A stretch of DNA of 64,000 nucleotides from Rhodospirillaceae bacterium (GTDB taxonomy: Bacteria; Pseudomonadota; Alphaproteobacteria; Rhodospirillales; Rhodospirillaceae): assembly GCA_002737725.1 (NCBI GenBank), contig NSIP01000012.1:1-64000 (forward strand), written 5' to 3'. Of the stretch, positions 1 to 9,000 are shown piece by piece. Both the position numbers and the translations under genes were made by a program. Positions within the stretch are counted from its first letter, which is position 1; every line of letters begins with the position of its first letter. Under the pieces are notes generated by a model, which had not been told where the DNA came from, did not search any database, and saw nothing but the letters and a program-made list of their open reading frames with translations.

Positions 1-2
1 CC

Positions 3-167
3 AGTGAAAAACTCGAGATTATTCGGATGGTCGAGCAATCGAGCCTGTCGGCGCGCAAAACGCTGGAACAGATCGGGGTGCCACGAGCGACGTTTTACCG
101 TTGGTACGATCAGTACCAGGCCGTCTGCGAAGAACAATCCCCAATCCAAATTTTGGGAAATTTTTGA
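3..167 (+). mobile_element. IS3-family-like transposase fragment (N-terminal HTH)
   Basis: Reading from base 3, a 54-residue frame ends at a TGA at 165-167. Its first 38 or so residues read like the helix-turn-helix start of an IS3-group transposase: a KLEIIRMVEQS stretch, then SARKTLEQIGV and RATFYRWYDQY. After about residue 40 the likeness stops, the frame closes, and no DDE catalytic domain follows. Upstream sequence is outside the window, so the 5' part may continue there. No terminal inverted repeats or target duplication could be identified. It is best read as a decayed remnant next to a tRNA gene. The family name rests on motif recognition only. Confidence 0.6.
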
Positions 168-388
168 CACACATCGGAGCGAGCGGGTAACCGCAATTAG
201 CCTGAGCGGGGTCAGCGAATAAAGTGCCTGGGTGGGGGGTCGGGGAATGACCGGTTTTGGGGGGCTTGGAGCAGCATTGTTCATGGTAACATCAGATGTG
301 CTGGTGTGCATCGCACACGGTGATTGCCCCGCGCATTTGATGCAATCTGACTGTTATGAGGAAATGGGTCTAACCCATTGATAAGTAA

Positions 389-463
389 TGGTGCCGGATA
401 AGTGATTCGAACACTTGACCTACCGCTTACAAGGCGGTTGCTCTACCCCTGAGCTAATCCGGC
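389..463 (-). tRNA. tRNA-Thr (anticodon TGT), CCA encoded
   Basis: On the minus strand the sequence folds as a standard tRNA. The seven-base acceptor arm GCCGGAT pairs with ATCCGGC, the D arm contains AGCTCAG, the anticodon loop is CTTGTAA (TGT), and the T arm contains GTTCGAATC. The discriminator A is followed by an encoded CCA. It reads ACA codons. In Escherichia coli a Thr tRNA with the same anticodon sits with tRNA-Tyr and tRNA-Gly; here it lies on the opposite strand behind rlmB. Confidence 0.95.
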
Positions 464-529
464 GTTTCGCTGACGATTCGAGCCAAAGACGGCGGGACCA
501 TTAAGCCGCTCCGCATCAAAGAGCAAGGG

Positions 530-1636
530 TCAGCCACCATCGATTTGACGGCGACGTTCATACAACGCCACAGCCGCGGCATTGGACACATTAAGGCTTT
601 CGGCCGCGGCTGTAATGGGCAGGCGCGCGATCAGGTCGCAGCTTTCCCGTACCAAGCGGCGCAGGCCTTCGCCTTCGGTCCCTAGCACGAATGCAATCCG
701 GCCCTTGAGGTCAATGTTTGAAAGTGTTTTCTCGCCATCGGCTTCCAGGCCCACGACCCAAAAGTTGTGCTCTTTCAGAACCGCAATCGTGCGGGCCAGG
801 TTGGTGATCTGTACAAATGCAATGCGATCAAGTGCGCCCGATGCTGATTTGGCCAAGGCTCCCGTTTCTGCTGCAGCGCGCCGATCAAGTGTGATGACAG
901 CCGACGCATCTAAGGCTGCAGCCGAGCGGATGATGGCGCCCACGTTATGCGGATCACTGACTTGATCGAGCATCACCACGCAGCAACTCTCGCGTGCTTC
1001 GGCAATCGCCAGCACGTCCTCAAGATGATGGTCGATGGGCCGTGTAAACATCGCAACGCCTTGGTGCACCGCATGTTCGCCAACGGCTTTGTCAATCTCG
1101 GGGCGCCCAACCACGGTAGCCCGTGTCAGAACGCCTTGGGGCACAGTTGCATCGGCGCGTAATTTTTCCATCGCTTCAGGGGTTGCCAACAAGCGCAGCA
1201 CGCGCCGTTCCTGGTTTGCCAAAGCTGCAACAACAGCGTGATGGCCATAAAGCCAAACTTCGGTGGGGGTGAAATGCCCACCGCGCCCCGATGGGCGCCC
1301 CGGTGGGCGGGCGTCGGGCAATGGTGCTGATTCAGGTCCCGGTGTTGGCGCAACCGACACGGGCTTTGCTGCGACAGGCCGCGCACGCAAGGGCGATTCG
1401 TAGACCTTGTTGGGAACAGATTTGTGGCTGGCTTGGAACCCCGGCTTCAAAGGCTTCTCGGGGCGCTTAAATTTCTCGGGCCGTTTATGACCCTCGGGCC
1501 GGGTGCGATTTTCTGGGCGTTTATGCCCCCCCGCGCGCTTTGCACTTTTGTCGAAGCTTTGGGCACTACGATCATTCCGCGTGCCTTTTCGATCTTGGCG
1601 GTCGCGACCACGGCCCGGCGGGTGGTTTGATCTCAT
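530..1636 (-). CDS. rlmB: 23S rRNA (guanosine-2'-O-)-methyltransferase, SpoU/TrmH family
   Basis: The gene encodes 368 residues. Residues 125-200 match the SpoU substrate-binding domain (VWLYGHHAV). Residues 218-365 hold the knotted SPOUT methyltransferase with its three motifs: DPHNVGAIIRSA near 229, FVLGTEGEGL near 317 and ESLNVSNAAAVALYE near 346. The family 2'-O-methylates G2251 in the 23S peptidyl-transferase loop. ATG 1636 is chosen because GGAG lies nine bases upstream; the frame is open to 1738 but has no better site there. Residues 1-120 are an unusual, disordered, basic and proline-rich extension with three KRPE units (39-42, 51-54, 57-60), probably an RNA-binding tail. The gene runs opposite to the tRNA/ribosomal cluster. 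Confidence 0.9.
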   Translation of the reverse strand: MRSNHPPGRGRDRQDRKGTRNDRSAQSFDKSAKRAGGHKRPENRTRPEGHKRPEKFKRPEKPLKPGFQASHKSVPNKVYESPLRARPVAAKPVSVAPTPGPESAPLPDARPPGRPSGRGGHFTPTEVWLYGHHAVVAALANQERRVLRLLATPEAMEKLRADATVPQGVLTRATVVGRPEIDKAVGEHAVHQGVAMFTRPIDHHLEDVLAIAEARESCCVVMLDQVSDPHNVGAIIRSAAALDASAVITLDRRAAAETGALAKSASGALDRIAFVQITNLARTIAVLKEHNFWVVGLEADGEKTLSNIDLKGRIAFVLGTEGEGLRRLVRESCDLIARLPITAAAESLNVSNAAAVALYERRRQIDGG

Positions 1637-1684
1637 GTCGAGGTGCTCCAATATAAAAGAGGGGCGTAAACTGCCTGTTAGACG

Positions 1685-1713
1685 TTGACAAGCCATGCTA
1701 TCCCTCCTATCCC
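1685..1713 (+). promoter_or_regulatory. possible promoter for tRNA-Tyr/tRNA-Gly
   Basis: A perfect TTGACA at 1685-1690 is followed after 17 bases by TATCCC at 1708-1713, about 70 bases before tRNA-Tyr. The -10 is poor, as is common for stable-RNA promoters, so this is only a suggestion. Confidence 0.35.
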
Positions 1714-1784
1714 CCTTGCCGCGCGAGAAAGCCTGCACGCCCTTGGTTTTCCTGGGTTTTGTCCAGTACCAGTCGGGGGTTTAT

Positions 1785-1870
1785 GGAGGGGTGGCCGAGC
1801 GGTCAATGGCACCAGACTGTAAATCTGGCGGGTTCGCCCTACGAAGGTTCAAATCCTTCCCCCTCCACCA
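1785..1870 (+). tRNA. tRNA-Tyr (anticodon GTA), CCA encoded
   Basis: This is a class II tRNA with a long variable arm. The acceptor GGAGGGG pairs with CCCCTCC, discriminator A and CCA follow, the anticodon loop is CTGTAAA (GTA), and the T arm contains GTTCAAATC. It is the first gene of a tRNA-Tyr/tRNA-Gly pair on the strand of the ribosomal cluster. Confidence 0.95.
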
Positions 1871-1931
1871 CTCTACGGCTTCGGGTGGCAGGATTTTATT
1901 TCGAGGCTCATAATGCGTCTGGTTATGCGCT

Positions 1932-2005
1932 GCGGGTGTAGCTCAATGGTAGAGCAGAAGCCTTCCAAGCTTACGACGAGGGTTCGATTCCCTTCACCCG
2001 CTCCA
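1932..2005 (+). tRNA. tRNA-Gly (anticodon TCC), CCA encoded
   Basis: The acceptor GCGGGTG pairs with CACCCGC, followed by discriminator T and CCA. The anticodon loop is CTTCCAA (TCC), reading GGA. The last anticodon-stem pair is a G/A mismatch. It lies 61 bases after tRNA-Tyr and is probably processed from the same transcript. Confidence 0.93.
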
Positions 2006-2146
2006 CGCCTCGCTTTTGTTAGCGATAGTCTTGCGAGCTTACAAAAGCTGGCGCCCTGCCGAAGCGATAGCGAAGGCCGTTGTGAGCCTTGCTCGAACGC
2101 GGTCTTGGTATCGAATAGACCGAGGTCAGAAACACATTCTGGAACA

Positions 2147-2165
2147 GGGGTTTGCCCCCCTTTTT
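2147..2165 (+). terminator. weak intrinsic terminator after tRNA-Gly
   Basis: GGGG TTTG CCCC followed by CC and TTTTT. The stem is short, but its position after the tRNA-Tyr/tRNA-Gly pair and its T run fit a transcript end. Confidence 0.4.
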
Positions 2166-2184
2166 AAGTATTGTCTTAAAGGGC

Positions 2185-2214
2185 TTGATTCAGTTAACCA
2201 GCACGGGGTATAGA
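2185..2214 (+). promoter_or_regulatory. possible sigma70 promoter for tRNA-Trp-secE-nusG
   Basis: TTGATT at 2185-2190, an 18-base spacer, then TATAGA at 2209-2214. This would start transcription roughly 150 bases before tRNA-Trp, just after the G4/C4 hairpin that may end the upstream transcript. Confidence 0.45.
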
Positions 2215-2370
2215 CCCTGCGCCGGTCGAGAGTCCGTTTTCGACCGGTACTTTTGTGTTGCCTAACGGCAACGCATCGGCGGGCGGCGCTGGCAGAAAGC
2301 AAAACAATCGGTCGATGAATTGGTCGTTCGATTTTTTTGTTATTAAAAACATAGACTTAAGGCAGGTTCT

Positions 2371-2446
2371 AGGGGTGTAGCTCAACTGGTAGAGCACCGG
2401 TCTCCAAAACCGGGGGTTGTAGGTTCGATCCCTATCGCCCCTGCCA
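2371..2446 (+). tRNA. tRNA-Trp (anticodon CCA), CCA encoded
   Basis: The acceptor AGGGGTG pairs with CGCCCCT (one wobble), then discriminator G and CCA. The anticodon loop TCTCCAAAA contains CCA, and the T arm has GTTCGATCC. A tRNA-Trp gene directly ahead of secE is a usual arrangement in alphaproteobacteria. Confidence 0.95.
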
Positions 2447-2573
2447 ACTTGGGTCATCGGTGCTTCAACCGGGACAAGCGAGTAGCCCTAGAAGATATAG
2501 ACGTGTCTGTTGTGTCGTCCGGATTCGGTGTTGCGTGGCGCGCTTTGTATTTGAGTTGTGGCGAAAGTAATCG

Positions 2574-2765
2574 ATGGCTTCAGTAAGTCCCGGCCTATTT
2601 GTCCGCCAAGTCCGTCAGGAATTGGCCAAGGTCACCTGGCCTAGTCGCCGGGAAACGACGACGTCGCTGATTCTCGTCTTTGTGTTTTGTACCTTTATTG
2701 GTCTCTATTTCTTGGTGGTCGATAAAGTTCTCACGTTTGGCGTGTCCTTGATTTTCGGGGTTTGA
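2574..2765 (+). CDS. secE: preprotein translocase subunit SecE
   Basis: The product is 63 residues, the short form of SecE that clamps SecY in the inner-membrane translocon. Residues 10-27 give the conserved amphipathic segment (FVRQVRQELAKVTWPSR), and residues 30-58 form the single transmembrane helix. The ribosome-binding site is weak (GGCGAAAG before ATCG-ATG). nusG follows six bases later, the standard secE-nusG operon. Confidence 0.95.
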   Translation: MASVSPGLFVRQVRQELAKVTWPSRRETTTSLILVFVFCTFIGLYFLVVDKVLTFGVSLIFGV

Positions 2766-2771
2766 GAGACG

Positions 2772-3302
2772 ATGGCTGCGAAGTGGTACGTGCTGCACGT
2801 TTACTCGGGCTTTGAGAATAAGGTCGCCCAGTCGATCCGCGAGCAAGCGGTTCAGCAGGGGATGGCCGATAAGATTCAAGAAGTTCTGGTGCCGATGGAA
2901 GAAGTTGTGGAAGTGCGTCGCGGGGCGAAAGTCAACGCCGAGCGCAAGTTCTTCCCTGGCTATGTGTTGTTGAAAATGGACCTGACGGACGGCGCTTGGC
3001 ACTTGGTCAAGAACACTCCGAAAGTCACGGGCTTTTTAGGGACTCAGAATAAACCGCTGCCGATCACTGAAGCTGAGGCCCTGCGTATTATGAAGCAGGT
3101 GCAAGAAGGCATCGAGCGTCCGAAGCCCAGCGTGGTGTTCGAAATTGGCGAGCAGGTGCGTGTCAGCGACGGTCCGTTTACGTCGTTCAATGGCACCGTT
3201 GAAGAAGTTGATGAAGAGAAGGCGCGCATTAAAGTTTCTGTTACGATCTTCGGCCGGGCGACCCCGGTGGAGCTTGAATATAGCCAGGTCGAAAAGCTTT
3301 GA
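2772..3302 (+). CDS. nusG: transcription termination/antitermination factor NusG
   Basis: The product has 176 residues and the usual layout: an NGN domain (about 1-115, starting KWYVLHVYSGFENKVA) and a C-terminal KOW domain (about 125-176, with VSDGPFTSFNGTVEEVDEEK). NusG binds the RNA polymerase clamp through NGN and Rho or ribosomal S10 through KOW. It is co-transcribed with secE and followed by the L11/L1 genes after a 135-base gap that contains a TCCGAAC/GTTCGGA hairpin at 3321-3337. Confidence 0.97.
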   Translation: MAAKWYVLHVYSGFENKVAQSIREQAVQQGMADKIQEVLVPMEEVVEVRRGAKVNAERKFFPGYVLLKMDLTDGAWHLVKNTPKVTGFLGTQNKPLPITEAEALRIMKQVQEGIERPKPSVVFEIGEQVRVSDGPFTSFNGTVEEVDEEKARIKVSVTIFGRATPVELEYSQVEKL

Positions 3303-3437
3303 TCTGACTGTCAACGTCGTTCCGAACCGGGTTCGGAGTGACGCTAACGCGGGAGGCTCTGTTCCAAAGGCCAGGGGCAGCCGTACCGCGGACCCGGCCC
3401 GCCAGTGGTTCACTGGTAACGAAACTGAGGGAATGCG

Positions 3438-3866
3438 ATGGCTAAGAAAATCGATGGCTACGTCAAGCTGGAGATCCCAGCAGGCAAGGCCAACCCGTCA
3501 CCACCGGTTGGTCCTGCCTTGGGCCAACGTGGCGTCAATATTATGGAGTTCTGCAAGCAGTTTAATGCTGCCACGCAGAAGAGCGACCCCGGCGTGCCCA
3601 CGCCTGTGGTCATCACGGTTTACTCTGACCGCACATTTACATTCGTCACCAAAACGCCCCCGACCAGCTACTTCTTGAAGAAGGCTGCCAAGATCGAGAA
3701 GGGGTCTGGAACCACTGGTCGCGGCTTTGTTGGCAAAGTAACGCAGGCTCAGTTGCGTGAAATCGCTGAAAAGAAAATGCCAGATCTGAACTGCGCAACT
3801 GTTGAATCAGCCATTGCTCAAGTCGCAGGCTCGGCCCGCGCGATGGGCCTGGAAGTGGTGGGGTAG
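3438..3866 (+). CDS. rplK: 50S ribosomal protein L11
   Basis: The product is 142 residues, the normal L11 length. The N-terminal domain keeps the proline-rich start ([21 protein letters not shown]) that contacts release factors and thiostrepton-type ligands. The C-terminal domain binds the 23S GTPase-centre RNA. GAGGGA lies shortly before ATG 3438. Three bases separate it from rplA. In E. coli this pair is feedback-controlled by L1 binding its mRNA; the leader here was not folded to test that. Confidence 0.97.
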   Translation: MAKKIDGYVKLEIPAGKANPSPPVGPALGQRGVNIMEFCKQFNAATQKSDPGVPTPVVITVYSDRTFTFVTKTPPTSYFLKKAAKIEKGSGTTGRGFVGKVTQAQLREIAEKKMPDLNCATVESAIAQVAGSARAMGLEVVG

Positions 3867-3869
3867 GTC

Positions 3870-4568
3870 ATGGCTCATCTTGCAAAACGTATGAAGGCTG
3901 CCCTCGCTGGCTTAGACCGTGAGCAGACCTATTCCGTCGTCGACGCGGTGAAGTTCGTCAAGAGCGGCGCCAAAGCGAAGTTCAACGAAACTATCGAAAT
4001 TGCGATGAACTTGGGCGTTGACCCCAAGCACGCAGATCAGATGGTGCGTGGTGTTGTGGCGTTGCCCCATGGCAGCGGCAAAACAATGCGCGTGGCTGTG
4101 TTCGCGAAAGGCGACAAAGCCAAGGAAGCGCAAGACGCGGGCGCCGACCTGGTCGGTGCCGAAGACTTGGCCGACAAAATCACTGCCGGTGAAATGGGTT
4201 TTGATCGCGTGATCGCCACTCCTGACATGATGGGCGTGGTCGGCAAGCTGGGTAAGGTGCTGGGCCCGCGCGGCCTGATGCCCAACCCAAAGCTTGGAAC
4301 AGTGACCGCCGACGTCAAGACGGCGATTAAGAACGCCAAAGCGGGTGAAGTGCAGTTCCGTGTCGAGAAGGCGGGCATTGTGCACGCCGGCATCGGCAAG
4401 GCGAGCTTCACCGAGGCTCAGATCGCCGACAACGTGAAAGCGTTCGTTGATGCGATTTTGAAAGCCAAGCCCGCGGGCGCTAAAGGCAACTACCTCAAAA
4501 GAATTTCGCTTAGCTCGACGATGGGGCCGGGCGTGAAGATCAATCTCGGCGAAGCGAGTTCACGCTAA
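3870..4568 (+). CDS. rplA: 50S ribosomal protein L1
   Basis: The product has 232 residues, full length for L1, the protein of the mobile L1 stalk at the E site. The signature in the middle ([23 protein letters not shown]) is intact, as are the [16 protein letters not shown] start and the [13 protein letters not shown] end. It follows rplK by three bases and is normally the translational repressor of the rplK-rplA pair. Confidence 0.97.
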   Translation: MAHLAKRMKAALAGLDREQTYSVVDAVKFVKSGAKAKFNETIEIAMNLGVDPKHADQMVRGVVALPHGSGKTMRVAVFAKGDKAKEAQDAGADLVGAEDLADKITAGEMGFDRVIATPDMMGVVGKLGKVLGPRGLMPNPKLGTVTADVKTAIKNAKAGEVQFRVEKAGIVHAGIGKASFTEAQIADNVKAFVDAILKAKPAGAKGNYLKRISLSSTMGPGVKINLGEASSR

Positions 4569-4650
4569 CGGGATGATGAGTTTTGACAGCGCAGCGTAAG
4601 CCGTGCGGTCAAATCGATCTCAATGCGCAGTGATGTGTGACGAGATCGAA

Positions 4651-4760
4651 CCCTGTCCGAGACCGGTGGTGCCGATCCCATGCTTGGGGTGACGCATAAA
4701 GGGGAAACCCACCGCCACAGACGGGAGTTGCAAGACGTTAGGGTTTGAAGACATCAAACC
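4651..4760 (+). promoter_or_regulatory. ribosomal L10 leader RNA ahead of rplJ-rplL
   Basis: The 330-base gap between rplA and rplJ has no gene but holds a structured leader. A CCTGTCCGAGACCGGTGGT segment is followed by GGGGTGACGC and CCCACCGCCACAGACGGG, so the GGTGG and CCACC arms can pair around an internal GGGG/CCC stem. A 7-bp hairpin (GGTTTGA 4742-4748 with TCAAACC 4754-4760) comes next. The shape and position fit the known L10 leader, to which L10(L12)4 binds to repress rplJL translation. A perfect TTGACA at 4583-4588 could be a -35, but I see no good -10. Boundaries are approximate. Confidence 0.65.
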
Positions 4761-4898
4761 ACGGCGGATTGAGCTTCTGGGGCAGGACTAAGTACCGAGG
4801 GACGTAACGGTGTTGCGTTCAGCGGAGTTTGTAACCGGTCCGATTTCGCGGCGGAAAATTTTCCGACGTCGATGCGGTCCTCAGAAGCGGAGATACCC

Positions 4899-5417
4899 GT
4901 GAACCGAGAGCAAAAGAAGGAGCTGATCAGCTCGCTCAACGCTCTCTTAACGCAGCAAACGCTCCTCACCGTGACAGTCAATAAGGGTTTGACGGTCGCT
5001 GAGGTGCAGGAACTGCGCAAGAGAATGAGAGCTGCTGGTGCTGGCTTCAAAGTTGCGAAAAACCGGCTCGCGCGTTTGGCTCTGGCTGGAACGAAGTTCG
5101 AGGGACTGAGTCATCTGCTGAAAGGCCCAACGGGAATTGCATTCTCGAAGGATCCAGTCGCAGCGGCAAAAGTCTGTGCGAAGTTCGCGAAAGAAAACAA
5201 CAAACTGATCATTGTCGGCGGCTCGCTCGACGGTCAGACGATGGATCCTGCTGGGATTAATGTCCTGGCGGTTCTGCCGTCTCTCAATGAGCTCCGTGGC
5301 AAGATCGTCGGATTGGTTCAGGCTCCTGCGACGAAAATCGCTGGCGTTTTGGCCGCCCCGGCTGGTCAGCTTGCTCGTGTTCTTTCAGCCCGCGCTAAGC
5401 AAAGCGAAGCTGCGTAA
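4899..5417 (+). CDS. rplJ: 50S ribosomal protein L10
   Basis: With the GTG start at 4899 the product is 172 residues, the usual L10 length. GCGGAG sits a few bases upstream of this GTG, whereas the in-frame ATG at 4872 would add nine residues not typical of the family. L10 anchors L7/L12 dimers to the GTPase-associated centre through its C-terminal helix. The N-terminal rRNA-binding part (TVTVNKGLTVAEVQELRKRM) is normal. The leader RNA upstream is its probable autoregulatory target. Confidence 0.95.
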   Translation: MNREQKKELISSLNALLTQQTLLTVTVNKGLTVAEVQELRKRMRAAGAGFKVAKNRLARLALAGTKFEGLSHLLKGPTGIAFSKDPVAAAKVCAKFAKENNKLIIVGGSLDGQTMDPAGINVLAVLPSLNELRGKIVGLVQAPATKIAGVLAAPAGQLARVLSARAKQSEAA

Positions 5418-5464
5418 CGCGTTGTTGATGTCATTCAAATCAAAGATAAATCAGGAGAACTATC

Positions 5465-5830
5465 ATGGCTGATTTGGCCAAACTCGTAGACGATCTTTCG
5501 AAATTGACGGTCCTTGAGGCCGCCGAACTGTCCAAGATGTTGGAAGAAAAGTGGGGCGTGTCTGCTGCTGCACCGGTTGCCGCCGCTGCTGCTCCGGCTG
5601 GCCCAGCCGCCGAAGTCAAAGACACGTTCGACGTGATCTTGAAGGACGCCGGCGCGAACAAGATCAACGTGATCAAAGAAGTTCGTGCAATCACCAACCT
5701 CGGCTTGAAAGAAGCCAAGGACCTCGTCGAAGCTGCGCCCAAAGCCGTTAAGGAAGGCGTGAATAAAGACGAAGCCGCGACCATCAAGAAGAAGTTGGAA
5801 GACGCTGGCGCCAAAGTCGAAGTGAAGTAA
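5465..5830 (+). CDS. rplL: 50S ribosomal protein L7/L12
   Basis: The product is 121 residues. An N-terminal dimerisation domain (1-32) is joined by an Ala/Pro-rich hinge (about 36-52) to the C-terminal factor-binding domain ([33 protein letters not shown]). This multicopy stalk protein recruits translation GTPases. A strong AGGAGAA lies before ATG 5465, as expected for a gene that must outproduce its neighbours. Confidence 0.97.
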   Translation: MADLAKLVDDLSKLTVLEAAELSKMLEEKWGVSAAAPVAAAAAPAGPAAEVKDTFDVILKDAGANKINVIKEVRAITNLGLKEAKDLVEAAPKAVKEGVNKDEAATIKKKLEDAGAKVEVK

Positions 5831-5846
5831 TTCACCACACGATGCA

Positions 5847-5876
5847 TTCGGTGGCGGCAAATTTGTCGCCACCGAA
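5847..5876 (+). promoter_or_regulatory. strong hairpin 1 between rplL and rpoB
   Basis: TTCGGTGGCG at 5847-5856 pairs perfectly with CGCCACCGAA at 5867-5876, and the loop can add three or four further pairs. No T run follows. The position matches the rplL-rpoB attenuator/RNase III region known in E. coli. Confidence 0.6.
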
Positions 5877-5895
5877 ACGCATCGCGGTGCCTTGC

Positions 5896-5930
5896 CGAGA
5901 GAAGCTTCGCGTTTGTTGACGCTTCTCTCG
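5896..5930 (+). promoter_or_regulatory. strong hairpin 2 between rplL and rpoB
   Basis: CGAGAGAAGC at 5896-5905 pairs perfectly with GCTTCTCTCG at 5921-5930 around a 15-base loop. It lies 20 bases after the first hairpin and about 95 before the rpoB start, so the two form a tandem structure on the mRNA. Confidence 0.6.
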
Positions 5931-6024
5931 CCAAAGCATTGCAAAGATGCCGAGGGTTTTTTTTCAGTCCGGTTTGCGCGCCAGCAGGCAGGACCATGTA
6001 TCGATGAAAGAGCGAGGATTCGTA

Positions 6025-9000
6025 ATGGCCAAATCCTTGAGCGGTCGTAAGCGCGTACGTAAAGATTTTGGGCGGATTCATATTGTCGCCCCAATGCCCA
6101 ACTTGATCGAGGTTCAGAAAAGTTCCTACGACAAGTTCTTGCAACCCGGTGCTCCACTTGATGTGCGCCAAAAGTCCGGCTTGTGGGAAGTGTTTAAGGG
6201 CGTGTTCCCGATTAAAGACTTCAGCGGGAAGGGCGAGCTGGAATTTGTCGGCTACGACCTTGAAGCACCGAAGTATGACGTGGAAGAGTGCCGCCAACGC
6301 GACATGACATTCTCGGCACCTTTGAAGGTGACGCTGCGTCTCGTCGTGTGGGATATCGACGAAATTACCGGTGCCCGCTCGATCCGCGATATCAAAGAAC
6401 AAGATGTCTACATGGGCGATATGCCGCTCATGACAGATACCGGCACGTTCATTATTAACGGCACCGAGCGCGTGATTGTGTCGCAGATGCACCGTTCACC
6501 CGGCGCCTTCTTCGATCACGACAAGGGCAAAACCCATTCTTCGGGCAAGTACCTGTTTGCCGCGCGAGTTATTCCGTATCGCGGGTCATGGCTCGATTTT
6601 GAATTCGATGCCAAAGACCTGGTGTATGCGCGTATCGATCGCCGCCGCAAGTTGCCAGTCACAACGCTGCTGTATGCGCTTGAAAGCCGTGAAACTGAAG
6701 AATTGCGCGCCAAGCGCACCAAGCAAGGTAAAACGGTCGATATCACCGAAGTTCGTGGGATGTCGTCGGAAGAAATCTTGAACTATTTCTATGAAGCGCA
6801 AAGCTTCAAGCGCGACAAAAAAGGCTGGGTCACAGCCTTCGATGCCCAAAAGATGAAGGGCATGAAGATGACGTTCCCGCTGATCGACGCCTACACAGGC
6901 CGCGTCAAAATCGAGGCAGGCGAGAAGCTTTCGCCGCGCGTGGCTGCGAAACTTGAGAAAGAAGGTTTGAAGGAGCTGCGCCTGCAGCCCGAAGAACTCA
7001 TTGGCAAGTTCGCCGCCGAAGACGTGGTGAACACCAAGACCGGTGAGATTTACATCGAAGCGGGCGAGGAAATCACCGTCGAGACGGTCACGGTGTTTGA
7101 TGACAATAACGTCGACAGCTTCAAAACGTTGTTCATCGATTCTGTGAACGTCGGCCCCTACATCCGCAATACCTTGGCGCTGGATAAAAACACCAATCGC
7201 GACGAAGCCTTGGTGGACATCTACCGCGTGATGCGCCCCGGTGAACCGCCCACATTGGAAACCGCTGAGGCGTTGTTCCAAGGCTTGTTCTTCGACTCCG
7301 AGCGTTATGATCTCTCGGCAGTGGGCCGCGTGAAAATGAACGCGCGCCTGAACCTCACCAACGACGATGTGCCCGATACCGTGCGTGTTCTTCGCAAGGA
7401 CGACGTGCTGCGCATCGTGAAGGTGTTGACCGACCTGAAAGACGGGAAGGGCGACATCGACGACATCGACCATCTTGGTAATCGCCGCGTTCGTTCTGTT
7501 GGCGAGCTGATGGAAAACCAATACCGCGTTGGCTTGCTGCGTATGGAACGTGCCATTCGCGAACGCATGAGCTCGGTCGACATCGATACTGTGATGCCGC
7601 ACGACCTCATTAACGCCAAACCAGCAGCCGCCGCTGTGCGCGAGTTCTTTGGATCGTCGCAGCTCTCGCAGTTTATGGATCAAACCAATCCGTTGTCAGA
7701 AGTTACGCACAAGCGTCGCCTCTCGGCTTTAGGACCAGGTGGTTTGACGCGTGAGCGCGCGGGCTTCGAAGTCCGCGACGTCCACCAAACGCATTATGGA
7801 CGCATCTGCCCGATTGAAACGCCTGAAGGTCCGAATATCGGGCTGATCAACTCATTGGCGACCTACGCCCGCGTCAACCAGTACGGCTTTATTGAAGCGC
7901 CGTATCGTAAAGTTGAAGGCGGTCGTGCCACGTCTGATGTCGTCTATCTCTCGGCGATGGAAGAAGGCCGTTATAACGTTGCTCAAGCGAATGAGCCGCT
8001 CGATCCGCGCGGTAAATTTATGAACGACTTAGTCCAATGCCGTCATTCTGGCGACTTGGTCATTATTCCTGGCGCAGATGTTCATTATATGGACGTCTCA
8101 CCCAAGCAGTTGGTCTCGGTGGCTGCGGCGTTGATTCCGTTCTTGGAAAACGATGACGCCAATCGCGCACTCATGGGCTCGAACATGCAACGTCAAGCGG
8201 TGCCGTTGATCCGCTCGGAAGCGCCTTTGGTGGGAACGGGCGTCGAAGAAGCCGTTGCCCGCGATTCGGGTGCCACTGTTGTGGCGCGTCGAACCGGCGT
8301 GATTCAGCAGATCGATGCCACGCGTATTGTGGTGCGCGCCACGGCCGATACCTCGACCACCACGCCTGGTGTCGATATTTATCGTCTGCAAAAATTCCAA
8401 CGCTCGAACCAGAACACCTGCATCAATCAACGTCCGTTGGTCAAAGTGGGCGATCTCGTCTCGAAGGGCGACATTCTCGCCGATGGCCCGTCCACGGAAT
8501 TGGGCGAACTGGCCTTGGGTCGTAACGTGCTCGTCGCGTTCATGCCCTGGAATGGCTACAACTTCGAAGATTCGATTTTGATCTCGGAACGCATCGTCCG
8601 TGATGATGTGTTCACGTCGATCCACATCGAAGAATTCGAAGTCATGGCTCGCGATACCAAGCTTGGCCAAGAAGAAATCACGCGTGACATCCCGAACGTC
8701 GGTGAGGAAGCGCTGAAAAATCTTGACGAAGCAGGCATTGTTTATGTCGGCGCCGAAGTGAAAGCTGGCGATATTCTGGTCGGTAAGGTCACGCCAAAAG
8801 GCGAGTCCCCAGTCACGCCAGAAGAAAAACTGCTGCGCGCGATCTTCGGCGAAAAAGCCTCGGATGTTCGCGAAACCAGCTTGCGTGTGCCGCCAGGCGC
8901 CCAAGGAACGATCGTTGAAGTTCGCGTCTTCAATCGACGCGGCGTCGATAAGGATGAGCGCGCGCTCGCCATCGAACGCGCCGAGATCGAAAAGCTTGCG

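Larger units (their letters stand above)
2006..2370 (+). other. 365-base gene-free gap between tRNA-Gly and tRNA-Trp
   Basis: I see no convincing protein gene here. In many proteobacteria a tuf gene occupies this place, but I see no remnant resembling tuf 17858-19048. The gap holds an 8-bp inverted repeat (GCTTTTGT at 2012-2019 with ACAAAAGC at 2041-2048), a G4/C4 hairpin with five Ts, a possible promoter, a perfect 8-bp hairpin (2222-2229 with 2240-2247) and a small GTTGCC/GGCAAC hairpin (2257-2272). Confidence 0.6.

Noticed and set aside
304-318. GTGTGC/GCACAC palindrome upstream of tRNA-Thr
   Set aside because: Six-base arms with a three-base loop are too common to call a site, and no gene depends on it.
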